DNA from: Saprospiraceae bacterium
GTDB taxonomy: Bacteria; Bacteroidota; Bacteroidia; Chitinophagales; Saprospiraceae
Reading direction: 5' to 3'
DNA length: 64,000 nt
Assembly: GCA_016715465.1 (NCBI GenBank)
Contig: JADKAA010000024.1
Location: 1,612,001 to 1,676,000 of the forward strand
In this document: one piece after another, positions 61,411 through 64,000 of the stretch
Layout: every line of letters begins with the position of its first letter
Position numbering within the stretch: position 1 is the first letter of the stretch
Made by a program: the position numbers and the translations under genes
Notes under the pieces: model-generated
Database searches by the model: none
Told to the model about the DNA's origin: nothing
What the model saw: only the letters and a program-made list of their open reading frames with translations

Positions 61411-61780
61411 TCCCTGATTTCTGATCCCTGATCCCTGACCCCTGACCCCTGGCCCCTGATCCCTGGCCCCTCGTCCCTGACCCCTCGTCCCTGACCCCTC
61501 GCCCCTGACCCTGGCCCCTGACCCCTCACCCCTGACTCCTCCCCCCTTACTCCTCACCCCTGGCCCCTGACCCCTGGCCCCTGATCCCTGACCCCTCGTC
61601 CCTGACCCCTCACCCCTGGCCCCTCACCCCTGACCCCTGACCCCTGGCCCCTGGCCCCTGATCCCTGACCCCTCGTCCCTGACCCCTCACCCCTGGCCCC
61701 TCACCCCTGACCCCTGACCCCTGACCCCTGGCCCCTGATCCCTGGCCCCTGATCCCTGGCCCCTGATCCCTGGCCCCTGA
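61411..61780. repeat. Heptanucleotide tandem repeat array (53 units, NCCCTNN)
   Basis: Read by hand, bases 61411-61780 divide into 53 consecutive units of 7 bases, with one 6-base unit (61509-61514). The consensus is [C/T]CCCT followed by GA, GG, CA or CG, with a few divergent units (TTTCTGA, CTCCTCC, CCCCTTA). Nine successive units at 61578-61640 recur exactly at 61655-61717, and a 14-base dimer (CCCCTGA TCCCTGG) is repeated three times near the end. The minus strand has three to four G every 7 bases, so G-quadruplex formation is likely. The array begins 2 bases beyond the M14 peptidase stop codon. Confidence 0.95.
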
Positions 61781-61782
61781 AA

Positions 61783-64000
61783 TCACCGCTCCATACTGCT
61801 GCTTTCGATCACCGGACCAAAAAACAGTGCATTGGCAAAAACCCGGAATCCACCCCACCAATAACCCCGGAACAACACATTGTCACTGAAACATATGATA
61901 CTGCCCTTTCCAAGACTATGTACGGTTGCCGCTGCACTACCCTGTACACGAGTATCAAAATTGCGGGGTGCATAACCCGAAAGTACCGGCGAGTTTGCCG
62001 CATAACGCAATGGAGTGGCAAATTCATTTTCGGTCAGTTTGTATATGGCATCGCCCTGTTTGAAAAGGGGAAGTTGGTTATCCCCAAGGCCAAAACACAA
62101 AGGGTGACTCAAATCGGCAATACTATTAAAAATGGCGCCACCTATAACCCTGGAACCCAGAATGTCATCTGCCTGACCATATGGGCGCTGCCTTGTTTTA
62201 TCCTCTCCCTTGCTCTTGTCTGCTTCGGCGAGATTGATTTTGGCCCAGGATTTGGATTTTATCAGGTCAATGGCTTTTGACATGGCGATGACCCGGCCAC
62301 CCTGTCGAATCCAGTCTTCAATCTTTTTCCCTGTGTTTTCATTGAGGTCATTGTAATTTCCTTCGACAAGGATCATAGTTGTATACCGGTTGAGGTCTGC
62401 CTGGGTAAGGTCTTTTTTGTCAATCATGGTTATCGGCAACTGAAGCCGGGTATCCATATAATGCCACAATTCGCCGGCATCATATGGGGATACGCCCTGC
62501 CCAATGATTGTAAACACAGAAGGTTTTTCCAAACCAGGTACATCGGGATGTCCGACTGAAAGTCCCTCGCCGGCCATACCTCCAACAATACCCGTAGCAA
62601 CGACCTGAAATTGAGTTGAAAGGGCACAAATCTTTTCTTTTAATTCAGTGCGGCTGTATTTTTGTCCCTGAATGGGAATTACCAAAGATCCGGCTCCCAG
62701 ATGTACACTCCCCCTTTTACTCGACACATGTAAGCCTTGCGTCGTCGTTCTTACCATAATCCCATCATCCAAAAGGCCATATAAAAATGCAGGAGCAAAT
62801 GCTTGTTGCCATTCCACTACAAAGGCGTAGTCATCATCTTTACATACACAACTTTTATCCCCTTCAGGTACATTCGTCAGTGCTTTTTGCCCTGCGATGT
62901 GCAACTCGGTAGTGAATTTATCGAGTTCATCGTACTGCAGGTCAAATGCCAGGGGCAGGGTCCATGTCGATACGTCGTAAAATATGCTGTCCTTAAAATG
63001 GCGCACCTTCTCAAACAGGGTCTTTACCAGCCTGCCCTGCTTTTGTGCTATAGGTATGATGTAGCTGCCGGCCTGAGGATAGGAATTGTTTTTCAGGCTC
63101 AGCATTTTTTTGATGGGGTAGATCTCGATCTTGTGACGGAGCATCACATCGATCATCTGTGAAAGTTTAACAGCATCAGCGTCATAGATCACGTAACCTT
63201 GTACTGCTTCCTTTTGATTGTCTATGGCCCAATCGGTGTAAAAACTTTTTTTATACTCCAGTAATTCAGTTCTCAAACTGACACAAGCGCGTTGCGTTGA
63301 CAAGGAAGTTACCACCTGATTGCGTATGGTAAATGGAAACGACAACAAACCGTTTTTACTTTCCTGCAAATGTCCCCTTGAACTGGCCTGTTCAAATAAA
63401 ATGCCCACACCGCCATGGATATCGGGATAGGTGGAACCTTTTCCGTAATAAAAGTCGTCAAAACTTTCTTTGGTGTAGTATAGTGAACCGATGGAGTCTA
63501 ATGCCGATGCGTGAAATGCCGCAATGGATTCAGTGAGTTCCTGGTTCTTTACCGGAGTGTTGGGATTGGTTCGGGAAGGAACTCCCGGTTGAAAAAAGAA
63601 AGTAGAATTGGTGCCCATTTCGTGATGGTCGGTAAGCACATTGGGCTTCCAGTCATGATAGTTTTTTACCCGGGCTTTTGACTCCGGATGGGTGAGCAAT
63701 AGCCAGTCCCTGTTGAGGTCAAACCAGTAATGGTTGGTGCGACCTCCCGGCCACATTTCGTTGTATTCCCGGGTCATCGGGTCTGTGATCAGGTTTTTTC
63801 CCCGGTGACTATTGGCCCAGGTGGCAAAACGCGTGACGCCGTCCGGATTGTAGCATGGGTCAAGCAGGATGAAGCAGTTGCTTAGGGTAGCTGTCACTTC
63901 TCCACTTTGTCCGGCAGCCAGGTAATAGGCCACCAGCATGGAAGCATTGACGCCGCTGGGCTCATTGCCGTGGATGCTGTAACCCTGATATAAAACGACC
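61783..64000 (-). CDS. M14 family zinc carboxypeptidase, N-terminus cut by window edge
   Basis: The frame is open to the right edge; at least 739 residues are visible. At the very start of the visible part the minus strand gives YSIHGNEPSGVN, with the HxxE zinc pair of M14 peptidases. The third ligand is in VLTDHHEMGTNSTFFFQPG. The domain continues to about 250 residues, then a long C-terminal region with GATase-like features (DLNENTGKKIEDWIRQGGRVIAMSKAIDLIKS) and a beta-rich end. This is the secreted Bacteroidota M14 type with a C-terminal extension. The stop (61783-61785) lies directly beside the heptamer array. Confidence 0.9.
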   Translation of the reverse strand, partial: VVLYQGYSIHGNEPSGVNASMLVAYYLAAGQSGEVTATLSNCFILLDPCYNPDGVTRFATWANSHRGKNLITDPMTREYNEMWPGGRTNHYWFDLNRDWLLLTHPESKARVKNYHDWKPNVLTDHHEMGTNSTFFFQPGVPSRTNPNTPVKNQELTESIAAFHASALDSIGSLYYTKESFDDFYYGKGSTYPDIHGGVGILFEQASSRGHLQESKNGLLSFPFTIRNQVVTSLSTQRACVSLRTELLEYKKSFYTDWAIDNQKEAVQGYVIYDADAVKLSQMIDVMLRHKIEIYPIKKMLSLKNNSYPQAGSYIIPIAQKQGRLVKTLFEKVRHFKDSIFYDVSTWTLPLAFDLQYDELDKFTTELHIAGQKALTNVPEGDKSCVCKDDDYAFVVEWQQAFAPAFLYGLLDDGIMVRTTTQGLHVSSKRGSVHLGAGSLVIPIQGQKYSRTELKEKICALSTQFQVVATGIVGGMAGEGLSVGHPDVPGLEKPSVFTIIGQGVSPYDAGELWHYMDTRLQLPITMIDKKDLTQADLNRYTTMILVEGNYNDLNENTGKKIEDWIRQGGRVIAMSKAIDLIKSKSWAKINLAEADKSKGEDKTRQRPYGQADDILGSRVIGGAIFNSIADLSHPLCFGLGDNQLPLFKQGDAIYKLTENEFATPLRYAANSPVLSGYAPRNFDTRVQGSAAATVHSLGKGSIICFSDNVLFRGYWWGGFRVFANALFFGPVIESSSMER

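Noticed and set aside
61411..61780. Possibility that the heptamer array is a CRISPR array.
   Set aside because: Units are 7 bases with no spacers, and no cas genes are present.
61610..61861. An 83-residue minus-strand frame with Gly/Arg/Gln-rich repeats across the heptamer array.
   Set aside because: It arises because 21 bases (three heptamers) equal seven codons. It overlaps the M14 coding end in another frame and starts inside it, with no own ribosome binding site. The repeat is better treated as non-coding.

Overview
The window looks like a chromosomal segment of a Bacteroidota bacterium, probably from the Saprospiria/Chitinophagia side. The support is a type IX secretion gene (porD, at 57.4-58.3 kb), a secreted protein with a gliding-motility/T9SS-type C-terminal domain (46.7-48.7 kb), promoters of the TAnnTTTG type, many short-signal lipoproteins, a clade II nosZ cluster, and sugar and peptide scavenging genes (GH97, GH20, M36, M14, M42, two sodium:solute symporters). 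The lineage below phylum level is inference. Genes are dense and no tRNA, rRNA, CRISPR array or insertion sequence was seen.

Layout. 0-5.4 kb: a leftward operon turns kynurenine into 2-aminomuconate (kynurenine monooxygenase, kynureninase, 3-hydroxyanthranilate dioxygenase, ACMS decarboxylase, semialdehyde dehydrogenase). 5.7-8.7 kb: a RibD/DHFR-like reductase and a GH97 lipoprotein. 8.8-12.0 kb: a leftward molybdenum-cofactor operon (integral membrane protein, NTPase-MobA fusion, FdhD, DUF7009-like protein). 12.2-15.6 kb: NTF2-like protein, FMN reductase, pirin, GT-C membrane glycosyltransferase. 15.7-17.8 kb: a sulfide:quinone oxidoreductase, TusE/DsrC-like and DsrE operon. 18.2-19.1 kb: a tandem SRPBCC protein.

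19.6-28.7 kb is the nitrous oxide reduction region: cytochrome c lipoprotein, nosZ, a membrane domain-NosL fusion, nosD, nosF and nosY on the plus strand, then a fasciclin lipoprotein, a multi-spanning heme-copper-like membrane protein and a Crp/Fnr regulator on the minus strand. An FNR-type palindrome lies at about -44 of the inferred nos promoter, and the regulator has an FNR-like recognition helix, so a local circuit is likely.

28.8-39.1 kb: valS, M42 aminopeptidase, pyrE, Nudix hydrolase, a secreted His/Lys-rich protein, a symporter and a GH20 hexosaminidase. 39.5-46.5 kb: an exopolysaccharide lipoprotein/glycosyltransferase pair, DUF1761, an amidohydrolase, a saccharopine dehydrogenase-like protein and a quinone oxidoreductase. 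46.7-56.6 kb: a T9SS cargo-like protein, an M36 metallopeptidase, and a PIG-L deacetylase/symporter operon with an unannotated 32-residue membrane peptide between the two genes. 56.8-60.7 kb: a housekeeping operon bamD-rpoZ-coaBC-porD-purN behind a good promoter. 60.9-64 kb: a small heme-type lipoprotein, a 53-unit heptanucleotide repeat array, and an M14 carboxypeptidase running off the right edge.

Four genes (M42 peptidase, pyrE, symporter, M36 peptidase) are broken by seven one-base indels, all in short homopolymers. Because pyrE is among them, residual long-read sequencing error is more likely than gene decay.
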